A stretch of DNA of 9,320 nucleotides, taken from NCBI GenBank assembly GCA_023433615.1, contig JAEZCJ010000055.1:1-9320 (forward strand), given 5' to 3'. The position numbers were made by a program, and so were the translations under genes. Under the pieces are notes generated by a model. That model made no database searches and was not told the origin of the DNA. It saw only the letters and a list, made by a program, of their open reading frames with translations. Source of the stretch: Bacillota bacterium. GTDB taxonomy: Bacteria > Bacillota > Bacilli > Paenibacillales > Paenibacillaceae. Positions 1 to 7,042 of this stretch are shown here, piece by piece. Numbering within the stretch: position 1 is the stretch's first letter; each line of letters starts with the position of its first letter.

Positions 1-131
1 TCGAGGCGATCCAGATCGCGGCGGATCGTCTCCTCCGTCACCTCGCACAGCTCGCTGAGCTCGGAGACACGGATGCTCCCCCGCTCATTGACGAGCGATA
101 CGATGAATGCATAGCGTTCTGCGACCAGCAT
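1..131 (-). CDS. rhaR: DeoR-family transcriptional regulator, N-terminal part (probable rhamnose regulator)
   Basis: The reading frame starts at an ATG at 131 and runs off the left edge after 43 codons, so only the DNA-binding end is seen. It begins MLVAERYAFIVSLV and continues into a helix-turn-helix with the sequence CEVTEETIRRDLDRL at residues 29-43, the hallmark recognition helix of DeoR-type sugar regulators. An AGGAGG ribosome binding site at 145-140 lies 8 bases before the ATG, which fixes the start. The gene is the last visible one of the rhamnose cluster, 75 bases after rhaB on the same strand. In Bacillus subtilis the rhamnose operon is controlled by a DeoR-family repressor, RhaR, together with CcpA. 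Calling this gene rhaR is an inference from family and location; the C-terminal effector domain is not in the window. Confidence 0.85.
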   Translation of the reverse strand, partial: MLVAERYAFIVSLVNERGSIRVSELSELCEVTEETIRRDLDRL

Positions 132-152
132 CTCCTAGTCCTCCTGAGACTT

Positions 153-181
153 TGTATAAGTTCTTGTAGATCGTTTGTCAG
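153..181 (-). promoter_or_regulatory. Candidate sigma-A promoter for the DeoR-family regulator gene
   Basis: On the minus strand a CTGACA hexamer (181-176; consensus TTGACA) is followed by a 17-base spacer and TATACA (158-153; consensus TATAAT). The predicted start of transcription is near 146, just before the ribosome binding site, giving a leader of about 15 bases. The promoter would let the regulator be made independently of the rhaEW-rhaB transcript. It was found by eye and is not proven. Confidence 0.5.
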
Positions 182-205
182 CGCCACTCGCGATCACAAA
201 CAATC
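169..205. promoter_or_regulatory. Inverted repeat between rhaB and the regulator gene, candidate autoregulatory operator
   Basis: The arms gatcgtttgt (169-178) and acaaacaatc (196-205) are complementary at 9 of 10 positions and are separated by 17 bases. The inner arm overlaps the -35 hexamer of the candidate regulator promoter, so a bound protein would block it. The GTTTGT core is shared with the TTTG-rich boxes in front of rhaEW, which fits one regulator acting at both places. The repeat could also fold as an RNA hairpin, but no run of T follows it on either strand, so it is not a convincing terminator. Confidence 0.4.
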
Positions 206-206
206 G

Positions 207-1685
207 CTATAATCCGGTCAATTGACGAAAACGGCCGTAGGCTTGCTCCCATTGCTCGCGATCCGCGGGCTCATACTGCACGACCGGGAACGATTCGCGG
301 ATGGCGCGGCGAGCCTCCCAGATATCGGCGAATTCGCCCTGCCCGATCCACTGCACCGCAAGGTTGCCGATCGCGCTTCCCTCTGCGGGTCCAGCCCATA
401 CCGGCTTGCCGATCGCATTGGCCGTCCATTGGCACAGCAGCGCATTCTGAATGCCCCCGCCTACCATGTGCAAGCCGTTGAACTGGCGCACTGCAAGCGA
501 CTCCGTCAATTCCAGCACATAGCAGTATTTTATAGCCAAGCTTTCGAGGATGCAACGCACATATCCGCCCGGCTGCTCCGGCGGCTGCTGCCCGGTCCGC
601 TTGCAGTAAGCTTCGATCCGCGTCACCATGTCGCCGGCATGCAGGAAGCTGGGATCATCCGGATCGATGAACGCTTGGAATGCCCTTGCCTCGCCTGCCA
701 GCTGAACGAGCTGCGGATACGAGTAGTCCAAGCCGCGCCGCTCCCATTCCCGCTTCAGCTCCTGCAGGATCCACAAGCCCATGATGTTCTTGAGCAGCCG
801 ATACGTTCGACCTGCGCCGCCTTCATTGGTGAAGTTGAGTCGCATTGCCTGCTCCGACAGCACCGGTTCGTCGACCTCCGTGCCCATGAGCGACCACGTT
901 CCGCAGCTCAGATAAGCGAAGGAACGTTCGGTCGCAGGCACCGCGACCACGGCTGAACCGGTATCATGCTCGGCTACCGCGATCACCGGTATGGCGCCGA
1001 CGCCCAGTTCGCTCTGCACGGAGGCGCGCAGTTGTCCGGCTGCTGCGCCAGGAAGCGCTACCGCATTGCTTGCTCCGCCGAACAAGGCACGGGATACGCC
1101 GATCGCACCCAGCAGTTCGTCATCCCAATCGTTCAGGATCGGGTTATAGAGCTGCGTGGTCGTGGCATTCGTGAACTCGTTCAACAGCTCGCCTGTGAGG
1201 AAGTAGCGCAGCAGTTCCGGAATCATCAGGAAGCGCTCGGCCTCCTGCAGCAGGACAGAGCCTGCCTCCTTCATCGCGGCCAACTGATAGATCGTATTGA
1301 ACGGCAGGAATTGAATCCCTGTACGCTCGTAAATATACGCCGGCGTCAGCCGCGCCTGCAGCCGCTCCATGACGCCATCGGTATGATGATCACGATAATG
1401 GTACGGATTGCCGAGCAGCTCGCCGCGCCGGTCGATGAGTCCGAAGTCGACGGCCCAGGAGTCGATGCCGATGCTTGCCGGCGTCACGCCAGACTGCTTC
1501 GCCTTCAAGAAGCCCTGCTTGATCTCATGATAGAGCCGCAGAATATCCCACTGCAGCCTATTGCCTGCTTGGACCGGGTCATTGGAGAACCGGTGCAGCT
1601 CTTCGATCTCGATGCGGCTTCCCGCGAGACGTCCGAGCAGCGCCCTTCCGCTGCTCGCCCCTAGGTCATATGCCAGAATCGTCAC
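207..1685 (-). CDS. rhaB: Rhamnulokinase
   Basis: This 492-residue FGGY-family sugar kinase phosphorylates L-rhamnulose to L-rhamnulose-1-phosphate with ATP in the cytoplasm. The N-terminus AYDLGASSGR (residues 5-14) is the family's phosphate-binding loop. SIGIDSWAVDFGL follows at 71-83. VAEHDTGSAV at 237-246 contains Asp241, the position of the catalytic base in rhamnulokinases. SCGTWSLMG at 260-268 and the C-terminal GGGIQNALLCQW and AGPAEGSAIGN stretches match the RhaB-type nucleotide-binding half. The length is usual for the family. The start is GTG at 1685 rather than ATG, because the frame has no better codon just upstream. It lies 21 bases after the rhaA stop, so the two are almost certainly co-transcribed. 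The stop is TAG. Confidence 0.95.
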   Translation of the reverse strand: MTILAYDLGASSGRALLGRLAGSRIEIEELHRFSNDPVQAGNRLQWDILRLYHEIKQGFLKAKQSGVTPASIGIDSWAVDFGLIDRRGELLGNPYHYRDHHTDGVMERLQARLTPAYIYERTGIQFLPFNTIYQLAAMKEAGSVLLQEAERFLMIPELLRYFLTGELLNEFTNATTTQLYNPILNDWDDELLGAIGVSRALFGGASNAVALPGAAAGQLRASVQSELGVGAIPVIAVAEHDTGSAVVAVPATERSFAYLSCGTWSLMGTEVDEPVLSEQAMRLNFTNEGGAGRTYRLLKNIMGLWILQELKREWERRGLDYSYPQLVQLAGEARAFQAFIDPDDPSFLHAGDMVTRIEAYCKRTGQQPPEQPGGYVRCILESLAIKYCYVLELTESLAVRQFNGLHMVGGGIQNALLCQWTANAIGKPVWAGPAEGSAIGNLAVQWIGQGEFADIWEARRAIRESFPVVQYEPADREQWEQAYGRFRQLTGL

Positions 1686-1694
1686 TGGATAAGC

Positions 1695-1703
1695 ACCGCC
1701 TCT
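1695..1703 (-). promoter_or_regulatory. Weak ribosome binding site in front of the GTG start of rhaB
   Basis: On the minus strand AGAGGCGGT lies about 10 bases before the GTG start of rhaB. It is a poorer match to AGGAGGT than the sites in front of the other genes of the cluster. A weak site with a GTG start suggests that rhaB is translated less than rhaA, or through translational coupling to it. That would suit a kinase whose over-activity traps phosphate, but this is inference. Confidence 0.4.
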
Positions 1704-1706
1704 CGC

Positions 1707-2996
1707 TTATGGCGCCGTAATTGCGCCATCTGCCGCAGTCTCCCGCTTCAGCAGCACATTCGCTTCGTATTCTTTCACTTCAGCCAGCCAAGCCTCGCGG
1801 ACCGGCACGCCTTGCGTCGCGCAATAATAGTCCCACACCGCGCCGAACGGATACGACTTGAATTCCTCTGTCAGCGCAAGGCGCGTCGTGTAATCGCCTG
1901 CCATCTCCGCTTGCTTCAGCGTTTCGATCGGCTCGAGCATGGCGCGCAGCAGCGCCTTGATCGTATTGCGCGTGCCGATCACCCAAGCCGCGACGCGATT
2001 GATGCTGGCATCGAAGAAGTCGAGGCCGATATGCGTCTTGCCCAGCAGTTCTCCCCTTACGAGCTCGCGCGCGATATCGAGCAGCTCGTCGTCCATCGTG
2101 ACGACATGATCGCTGTCCCAGCGCATCGGTCGGCTGACATGCAGCAGGATGCCGCCCGAGAACAACGCGATCGACGACAGCTTATTGGAAATGACCTCCG
2201 TCGGGTGGAAGTGACCCGCATCCAGGCAGATCAGCTTATTGTTCTGTATGCCGTAGCCCATATAGAATTCATGCGAACCGACGACGTAAGCTTCGGAGCC
2301 GAGGCCGAACAGCTTGCTCTCGACAGCATCCTGATGATGGTTCGGATCAAGCGGCTCCGCGAACACTTCGTCGAGCGAGTCCTTGAGCCGCTGTCGCGGC
2401 GACATGCGGTCCGCAGGCGTGTCCTTATAGCCGTCGGGCACCCATACGTTCGTGACGCAGGTCTGGCCGAGCTGCTCGCCGAAGTACGCGCCGATGCGGC
2501 GCGAACGCTTGCAGTGCTCGATCCAGAATGCGCGAACCTCAGGGTCCGGATGGCTCAAGGTCAGACCGTCCTTGGACATGTCATGCGAGAAGCAGGTCGG
2601 GTTAAAGTCCAATCCGAGCCCCTGCTCGCGCGCCCAGTCGACCCACGCTTGGAAATGCTTCGGTTCCAGCTCGTTCAGGTCCGGCTTCTCGTCGGTGTCG
2701 GCATAGATCGCATGCAGGTTCACCTTATGCTTGCCCGGAATGAGCGAGAATGCCTTCTCCATGTCGCTGCGCAGCTCCTGAGGCGTGCGCGCGGCACCGG
2801 GGTAGTTGCCCGTTACCGAGATGCCTCCGGACAATTCTTGATCGCGGAACAGGAAGCCCTTCACGTCATCCCCCTGCCAGCAGTGGACCGAGACGCGGAT
2901 GGCCGCGAGCTTCGCGAGCACGTCCTCCGTGTGGATGCCGTACTGCGCGTATAATTTTCTCGCCGCTTCATAAGCCTCAGCGATGTTCGCTTGCAT
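1707..2996 (-). CDS. rhaA: L-rhamnose isomerase
   Basis: This 429-residue cytoplasmic enzyme interconverts L-rhamnose and L-rhamnulose, the first step of the pathway. It is of the Escherichia coli RhaA type (about 419 residues). The metal and active-site positions of that enzyme can be found with a constant offset of 8: Glu226 and Lys228 in VESKLFG, Asp259 and His262 in LDAGHFHPTE, His286 in LLHVSRP, Asp294 and Asp296 in RWDSDHV, and Asp326 in IGLDFFD. All are intact, so the enzyme should be active. The beginning VHCWQGDDVKGF (37-48) and GGISVTGNYPG (57-67) are also typical. An AGGGGGAG ribosome binding site ends about 8 bases before the ATG at 2996. The gene sits 15 bases after the ASRT-like gene and 21 before rhaB. 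Confidence 0.97.
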   Translation of the reverse strand: MQANIAEAYEAARKLYAQYGIHTEDVLAKLAAIRVSVHCWQGDDVKGFLFRDQELSGGISVTGNYPGAARTPQELRSDMEKAFSLIPGKHKVNLHAIYADTDEKPDLNELEPKHFQAWVDWAREQGLGLDFNPTCFSHDMSKDGLTLSHPDPEVRAFWIEHCKRSRRIGAYFGEQLGQTCVTNVWVPDGYKDTPADRMSPRQRLKDSLDEVFAEPLDPNHHQDAVESKLFGLGSEAYVVGSHEFYMGYGIQNNKLICLDAGHFHPTEVISNKLSSIALFSGGILLHVSRPMRWDSDHVVTMDDELLDIARELVRGELLGKTHIGLDFFDASINRVAAWVIGTRNTIKALLRAMLEPIETLKQAEMAGDYTTRLALTEEFKSYPFGAVWDYYCATQGVPVREAWLAEVKEYEANVLLKRETAADGAITAP

Positions 2997-3011
2997 CGAA
3001 TGCTCCCCCTC

Positions 3012-3383
3012 TTATTGGATCGGATATGCCATGACCGATAGCAGCGCGTTCTCCGCTTGCGTCGAATCCAGGCGGCTGTACTGCACGACAACCGGAATAT
3101 CGCTTCGCACCTCGATCGCGTAAGGGACGCCGACCGGAATCGACAGCCCGTTGCTAGCGAGCGAGCTGGTGCGGATATGCTTCGTACGGCGAGGAGGCAC
3201 GACGTGCATGATCTCCTCGATCGGGTCGCGGTCCTCGAAGAAGATCGTGATCCGGAGCAGCGCCTCCTCCGTCGAACTATTGAGGACGCATATCGACTCG
3301 TGGCTGGTTAGCTGCCCGGAGCTCTGTTCCGGGATGTAACCGTCCGGAATAACCCAATGCTTATGTCCGCATGCCTGATACAT
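3012..3383 (-). CDS. ASRT-superfamily (sensory rhodopsin transducer-like) small protein in the rhamnose operon
   Basis: This 123-residue soluble protein has no signal peptide or membrane segment. It closely resembles the Anabaena sensory rhodopsin transducer: HWVIPDGYIP at 9-18, SHESICVLN at 27-35, ITIFFEDRDP at 45-54, PPRRTKHIR at 63-71, and SDIPVVVQYSRLDSTQAENA at 94-113. The length matches the family (about 125). ASRT superfamily proteins are beta-sandwich tetramers, and comparative work has proposed that many bind small molecules such as sugars. No rhodopsin is encoded here. The gene lies 39 bases after rhaEW and 15 before rhaA, with GGGGAGG 9 bases before the ATG, so it is an integral operon member. 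A role in sensing, binding or epimerising rhamnose is plausible but unproven; family assignment is strong, function is open. Confidence 0.88.
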   Translation of the reverse strand: MYQACGHKHWVIPDGYIPEQSSGQLTSHESICVLNSSTEEALLRITIFFEDRDPIEEIMHVVPPRRTKHIRTSSLASNGLSIPVGVPYAIEVRSDIPVVVQYSRLDSTQAENALLSVMAYPIQ

Positions 3384-3422
3384 CGGCTATTGCCTCCCCG
3401 TTGACCTTGTCGTTACCTAATT

Positions 3423-5492
3423 CTACCGCGTGAACGCTGCCGGTACGCCGCCGTCGATCGTCAGCATGCAGCCCGTCGTCTTCTCCGACTTGGAGGACGC
3501 GAAGAACGCGATGCCTTCGGCAATATCCCGCGGATATATGTTCACGAGCAGCGTCGTGCGCTTGCGGTAGTACTCTTCCAATTCATCCGGTTCGATGCCG
3601 TAAGCCGCCGCACGCTCGCCCTTCCAGCTCGAATTCCAGATCGCGGAGCCCTGCAGAATGGCATCCGGCAGAATCGAGTTGACGCGGATGCCGTACTCGC
3701 CGCCCTCAGCCGCGATGCACCTTGCCAGATGCACCTCCAGCGCCTTCGCCGAGCTGTATGCGGAAGCGTTGCGGCCGGCATAGATCGAATTTTTGGACCC
3801 GACGAATACCATGCTGCCGCCGATGCCTTGCTCCTTCATTTGCTTGAACGCTTCGCGCGCCACTAGGAAATAACCGGTACCCAGCACGTTAATATTAAGA
3901 TTCCATTCCTTCAGCGATGTCTCGTCGAACGGGCTGGACGTCGCGAGTCCCGCGTTGTTGACGATGATGTCCACGCCGCCGTATGCCAGTGCCGTCTCCG
4001 CGTATGCAGCCTGCACCGCCTCTTCGTTCGTCACGTCCATCTTGACCGCGAACGCGCGGCAGTCGCCGAACTTCGCGTTGATCTCGTCCGCTACCTTCTG
4101 GGCGCCTTCGAGGTTCAAGTCGGCCAGCACGACATGCGCGCCTTCGGCTACGAGACGGCGTGCGGCCTCGCTGCCGATGCCGCCTGCACCGCCGGTGATG
4201 AACGCGACCTTGCGGGAGAATTCCGCCTCGGCCGGTGCCAGAGACAGCTTGTAGAGCTCAAGCGGCCAATACTCGACATTGTACGATTCGTTCTCGGACA
4301 GCGAGACGAATTCGCCGAGCGCCGTTGCGCCGCGCATGACCGCGATCGCGCGATGGTAGAGGGCGCCGCTCACCTGCGACATCGCCCAGCTCTTGCCCGT
4401 GTTGATCATCCCTACGCCGGGAATCAAGATCACTCGCGGAGCCGCTTCGAACATGACATCGCCCTCATGCTTGTTACGCTCGAAGTACGCTTGATACTGC
4501 TCTCTATAAGCGGCTATGCCGGCTTGCAGCTTCGCCTTGAGCCCTTCGACATCCGCCGCATTCGGCTCCCAATCGATGAACAACGGCACGACCTTCGTAT
4601 GGACGAGATGATCCGGACAAGCTGCGCCGACCTGGGACAATTCCGGCGACTTGCGGCCCCCGACGAATAGCAGCACATCATCGCCGTCGTCGAAGGTAAG
4701 GATCATTTTCTTGGTATCGCTAACGGCACCGCGAATGGCCGGCATCACCTGCGCGGCGATCGAACGGCGAATCTCGGGCGCCATTGCCTCATGCTTCGCG
4801 CCGCCGAACAGCTTGGACGCTTCGACTCTCGCTTCGATGTAGCTTGCGGCTTCTTGGATGATCGCGATCGTCTGCGCATATGCGGCTTCCGACGTGTCTC
4901 CCCATGTGACTAGACCGTGCTTCTCCATCAGGACGAGCTCGGCCTTCGGATTCGACAGCACGCCTTCGGCAATCATCTTGGACAGCTTGAAGCCGGGACG
5001 GATGTAAGGCACCCATACGAATCGGTCTCCGAAAATCTCCTTCGCGAGCTCCTTGCCGTTATGCGCGCAGCACAGGCTGATGATTGCGTCCGGGTGCGTG
5101 TGGTCGACATGCTTGAAAGGCAGGAAGGCGTGCAGCAGCGTCTCGATCGAGGCCCGCGGATGCTTGGCGTCGATCATGCAGTTCGCGAGGTAAGCGACCA
5201 TGTCTTCGTCCGACATATCGTCACGCTCGAACAGCGGGCGAATGTCTTCCATCCGCAGGCCCGTAAAGTTGCCTGCCTTCATCGTTGCCAGATCGGAGCC
5301 GCTGCCCTTCACGTACATCACTTCCACGTCGCGGCCGCGAAAATCCTTGACTATCGTCTTGCTCGACGTGTTGCCGCCGCCCCAATTGCATACGCGGCGG
5401 TCCGTGCCGATCAGATTGGAGCGATAGACGAGCTCCTCCACCCCCGACTGCAGCGCAGCTGCCTTCGATTGATCCCACAAGCTTGTAACCAT
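3423..5492 (-). CDS. rhaEW: Bifunctional rhamnulose-1-phosphate aldolase / L-lactaldehyde dehydrogenase
   Basis: This 689-residue fusion has two domains. Residues 1 to about 420 are a class II aldolase: CNWGGGNTSSK at 35-45, ASIETLLHAF at 114-123 with Glu117, the zinc-binding DHTHPDA at 130-136 (His131, His133) and MEKHGLVTWG at 189-198 (His192). Residues from about 427 are a short-chain dehydrogenase: the nucleotide loop TGGAGGIG at 433-440, NNAG at 512-515, and a catalytic triad of Ser566, Tyr579 and Lys583. The first domain splits rhamnulose-1-phosphate into DHAP and L-lactaldehyde, and the second is expected to oxidise the lactaldehyde to lactate with NAD. B. subtilis has the same fusion (RhaEW, formerly YuxG). 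It is the first gene of the operon, with GGAGGT about 10 bases before the ATG. Symbol rhaD is also used for this type. Confidence 0.95.
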   Translation of the reverse strand: MVTSLWDQSKAAALQSGVEELVYRSNLIGTDRRVCNWGGGNTSSKTIVKDFRGRDVEVMYVKGSGSDLATMKAGNFTGLRMEDIRPLFERDDMSDEDMVAYLANCMIDAKHPRASIETLLHAFLPFKHVDHTHPDAIISLCCAHNGKELAKEIFGDRFVWVPYIRPGFKLSKMIAEGVLSNPKAELVLMEKHGLVTWGDTSEAAYAQTIAIIQEAASYIEARVEASKLFGGAKHEAMAPEIRRSIAAQVMPAIRGAVSDTKKMILTFDDGDDVLLFVGGRKSPELSQVGAACPDHLVHTKVVPLFIDWEPNAADVEGLKAKLQAGIAAYREQYQAYFERNKHEGDVMFEAAPRVILIPGVGMINTGKSWAMSQVSGALYHRAIAVMRGATALGEFVSLSENESYNVEYWPLELYKLSLAPAEAEFSRKVAFITGGAGGIGSEAARRLVAEGAHVVLADLNLEGAQKVADEINAKFGDCRAFAVKMDVTNEEAVQAAYAETALAYGGVDIIVNNAGLATSSPFDETSLKEWNLNINVLGTGYFLVAREAFKQMKEQGIGGSMVFVGSKNSIYAGRNASAYSSAKALEVHLARCIAAEGGEYGIRVNSILPDAILQGSAIWNSSWKGERAAAYGIEPDELEEYYRKRTTLLVNIYPRDIAEGIAFFASSKSEKTTGCMLTIDGGVPAAFTR

Positions 5493-5549
5493 ACGTTTGA
5501 ATACCTCCGATATCTCGCTTCATGCGAATGAATTCATTTCTATACGGCT

Positions 5550-5629
5550 AGCATATCATCTTTGTTTGTTTTTGAATAGGTTTGTTTTTGTTTGAAATAT
5601 GGAGTATATCGCTATTTTCGAGTAAACAA
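5550..5629 (-). promoter_or_regulatory. Promoter region of the rhamnose operon, two candidate -10 elements
   Basis: Two minus-strand possibilities are visible upstream of rhaEW. One is an extended -10, TGATATGCT (5558-5550), with no good -35; its start of transcription would be near 5543, about 50 bases before the ATG. The other is TATACT (5608-5603), five of six matches, preceded at a short 15-base spacing by TTGTTT (5629-5624). Both lie among the TTTG-rich repeats, so a repressor bound there would interfere with either. Which one is used cannot be decided from sequence. Confidence 0.35.
5561..5594. promoter_or_regulatory. TTTG-rich direct repeats, candidate operator of the rhamnose operon
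   Basis: The plus strand reads two related TTTGTTT-type units, one starting at 5561 (tttgtttgtttttgaatagg) and one at 5581 (tttgtttttgtttgaaatat). They have a period of 20 bases, close to two helical turns. A further box in the opposite orientation (aaacaaa, 5624-5630) lies nearby. The repeats cover the region just upstream of the extended -10 candidate. DeoR-family sugar repressors commonly bind repeated boxes in such positions, and a DeoR-family gene ends the cluster. Assignment to that regulator is inference. Confidence 0.5.
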
Positions 5630-5666
5630 ACAGCCCCGCAGGAATATTTCTTTCCTTACGGAGCTG
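5624..5666 (-). terminator. Intrinsic terminator of the solute-binding protein transcript
   Basis: The minus strand forms CAGCTCCG (5666-5659) pairing with CGGGGCTG (5638-5631) through eight pairs including one G-U. Inside, after a bulged base, AGGAA pairs with TTCCT around a loop of about 7 bases. TTTGTTT (5630-5624) follows directly. It starts about 37 bases after the stop codon of the lipoprotein gene. On the plus strand there is no T run, so it works only for minus-strand transcripts. It separates the lipoprotein unit from the rhamnose operon. Confidence 0.8.
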
Positions 5667-5703
5667 CCTTACGCCGATTCTATTCGTGTTTGTTCGGTCG
5701 TCG

Positions 5704-7017
5704 TTACTCTGTCGCATGCAGCAGTGCCATCCAAGATTCAAGCTGCTGGGCCAACAGTGTTAGCTCCTGCTGGGCCAACAGTGTTAGCTCCTGCTTGGCC
5801 GCGTCGCGGCTCACGTACGCTTCGTATTGTTCCTGCGTCCTGTAGGGATACCGGTCGCCAAGGTTGCCGCTCCTTGCCATGAACATATCAAGCGTAGCAG
5901 GCGTTGCAACCGCGGACTCGACTTGCATCCATTCCCGCAGCTCAGCGATCTTCGGATTCTCATCTGAGCGGAAGGCCCGATTGTCCACTTCGAGCGTATT
6001 GCGAGCGACGAAATCCATCGCCTCGTCGCTGGTGTCCCCGACGATGAACCGCATCAGTGCCCATGCAAGCTCCTGCTGTCGGGATTCTTTCGTGATAGCG
6101 AGCCCTGTCAATAGTGATGTATTGTAGTGGTCGCCTTCGAGCGCCGATGGAACAGGAGCGAAAGCATAATCCGAATCCGTGGAACGAATCGGATCACGCA
6201 TCTCATGCGCGCGCCACATGCCCATCGCCGGTAGATCGCTCGGGTCGCCGCCTCGCGTAAAGGAAGTCATCATCTGAGCGTATCGCACGAATGCTTCCGT
6301 CGTCGCGTCGCTGTCCAGGAAACCGCTGATCCGGCTGCGATCCGTTGAAGCATACGCGCCTCCCCACCCCCGTATGATGTGTTCGGCCTCATTCAATCCC
6401 GTAGGCGCACTGACTGCTGCCCCGGCTTGTACCAACTTGACCGCGGTGTCCGCGTAATCGGCCAATGTCCAGCCGGACCTCGGCATCGTCAAATTCAATT
6501 GCCCGAACAGCGTCTTGTCATAGAACACCATCATCGGATTGCTTCGCACCGGGAGCAGGTACGACACGCCGTCGACTTCCGCAGAGCTGACGACATTGGC
6601 ATAATCGCCATCCCAGTTGACCCCGTACTCCCCTAGGAACGCCTCCAAGCTAATAACCCGGTCACGCGCGGTAAACCTAACTTCATTGCTATTCATCTCT
6701 ATGATATCCGGCGCGAGATTCGGGTCACGCAGCAGCCTCTGAAGAGCGTAAGTCTCCGGAGCGATATCGATGACTTCGATCTGAACGTTCGGATGCTTCT
6801 CCATGAAGGCTTTCATCCGATCTTGAATGGGATATTCCTTGAATCCCGCCAAGTATGGCTTGTAATTGCTGAAGACCGTATGACCACCGAACAATGCGAC
6901 GCGCAGGGTACCGCTGTATTCGCGCTCCGAATCATCCTCAGGCACGACTGGCAGCACAGATTGGCATGCCGTCAGCAGCAGCACGATCACGATGAAGATG
7001 GACGCTGCACGTTTCAT
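5704..7017 (-). CDS. Family 1 extracellular solute-binding lipoprotein without adjacent permease genes
   Basis: This 437-residue protein starts with a basic n-region (MKR), a hydrophobic stretch IFIVIVLLL and a lipobox LTAC with Cys18, so it should be anchored to the outside of the membrane. The rest resembles the sugar-type solute-binding fold: GTLRVALFGG near 36-45, a FMEKHPNVQIEV segment, PDIIEMNS, VDGVSYLLPV, NPMMVFYDKTLF and SGWTLADYAD. The ligand is unknown. No ABC permease or ATPase is next to it: downstream is a terminator and the rhamnose operon, upstream a GyrI-like gene 25 bases away, probably co-transcribed. A GGGGGAGG ribosome binding site lies 10 bases before the ATG. Near the C-terminus an 8-residue unit QELTLLAQ occurs twice in tandem (409-416 and 417-424), produced by a perfect 24-base duplication. 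It may partner with a transporter elsewhere or act as a sensing lipoprotein. Confidence 0.85.
   Translation of the reverse strand: MKRAASIFIVIVLLLTACQSVLPVVPEDDSEREYSGTLRVALFGGHTVFSNYKPYLAGFKEYPIQDRMKAFMEKHPNVQIEVIDIAPETYALQRLLRDPNLAPDIIEMNSNEVRFTARDRVISLEAFLGEYGVNWDGDYANVVSSAEVDGVSYLLPVRSNPMMVFYDKTLFGQLNLTMPRSGWTLADYADTAVKLVQAGAAVSAPTGLNEAEHIIRGWGGAYASTDRSRISGFLDSDATTEAFVRYAQMMTSFTRGGDPSDLPAMGMWRAHEMRDPIRSTDSDYAFAPVPSALEGDHYNTSLLTGLAITKESRQQELAWALMRFIVGDTSDEAMDFVARNTLEVDNRAFRSDENPKIAELREWMQVESAVATPATLDMFMARSGNLGDRYPYRTQEQYEAYVSRDAAKQELTLLAQQELTLLAQQLESWMALLHATE
5743..5790. repeat. Perfect 24-base tandem duplication inside the lipoprotein gene
   Basis: Positions 5743-5766 and 5767-5790 are identical, and the next 10 bases (5791-5800) match the start of the unit with one change. 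The unit is 8 codons, so the frame is kept and the protein gains a second QELTLLAQ. The exact identity suggests a recent slippage event. Loss or gain of copies would change the length of a leucine-rich C-terminal helix without inactivating the gene. Confidence 0.9.
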
Positions 7018-7042
7018 AGCATCGAATCCTCCCCCTGCATCG

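Noticed and set aside
169..205. Inverted repeat as a terminator after rhaB
   Set aside because: No T run follows on the minus strand and the repeat overlaps a good promoter, so an operator is the better reading.
222..956. Long plus-strand open frame opposite rhaB
   Set aside because: It is an antisense shadow in GC-rich coding DNA; the minus-strand frame encodes a full rhamnulokinase with its motifs.
1812..2954. 380-codon plus-strand open frame opposite rhaA
   Set aside because: It is a shadow frame rich in Arg, Leu and Glu with no family resemblance; rhaA on the other strand has all catalytic residues.
5556..5741. Small 61-codon minus-strand frame between the lipoprotein gene and rhaEW
   Set aside because: It overlaps the end of the lipoprotein gene, the terminator and the operator repeats, and has no family resemblance.
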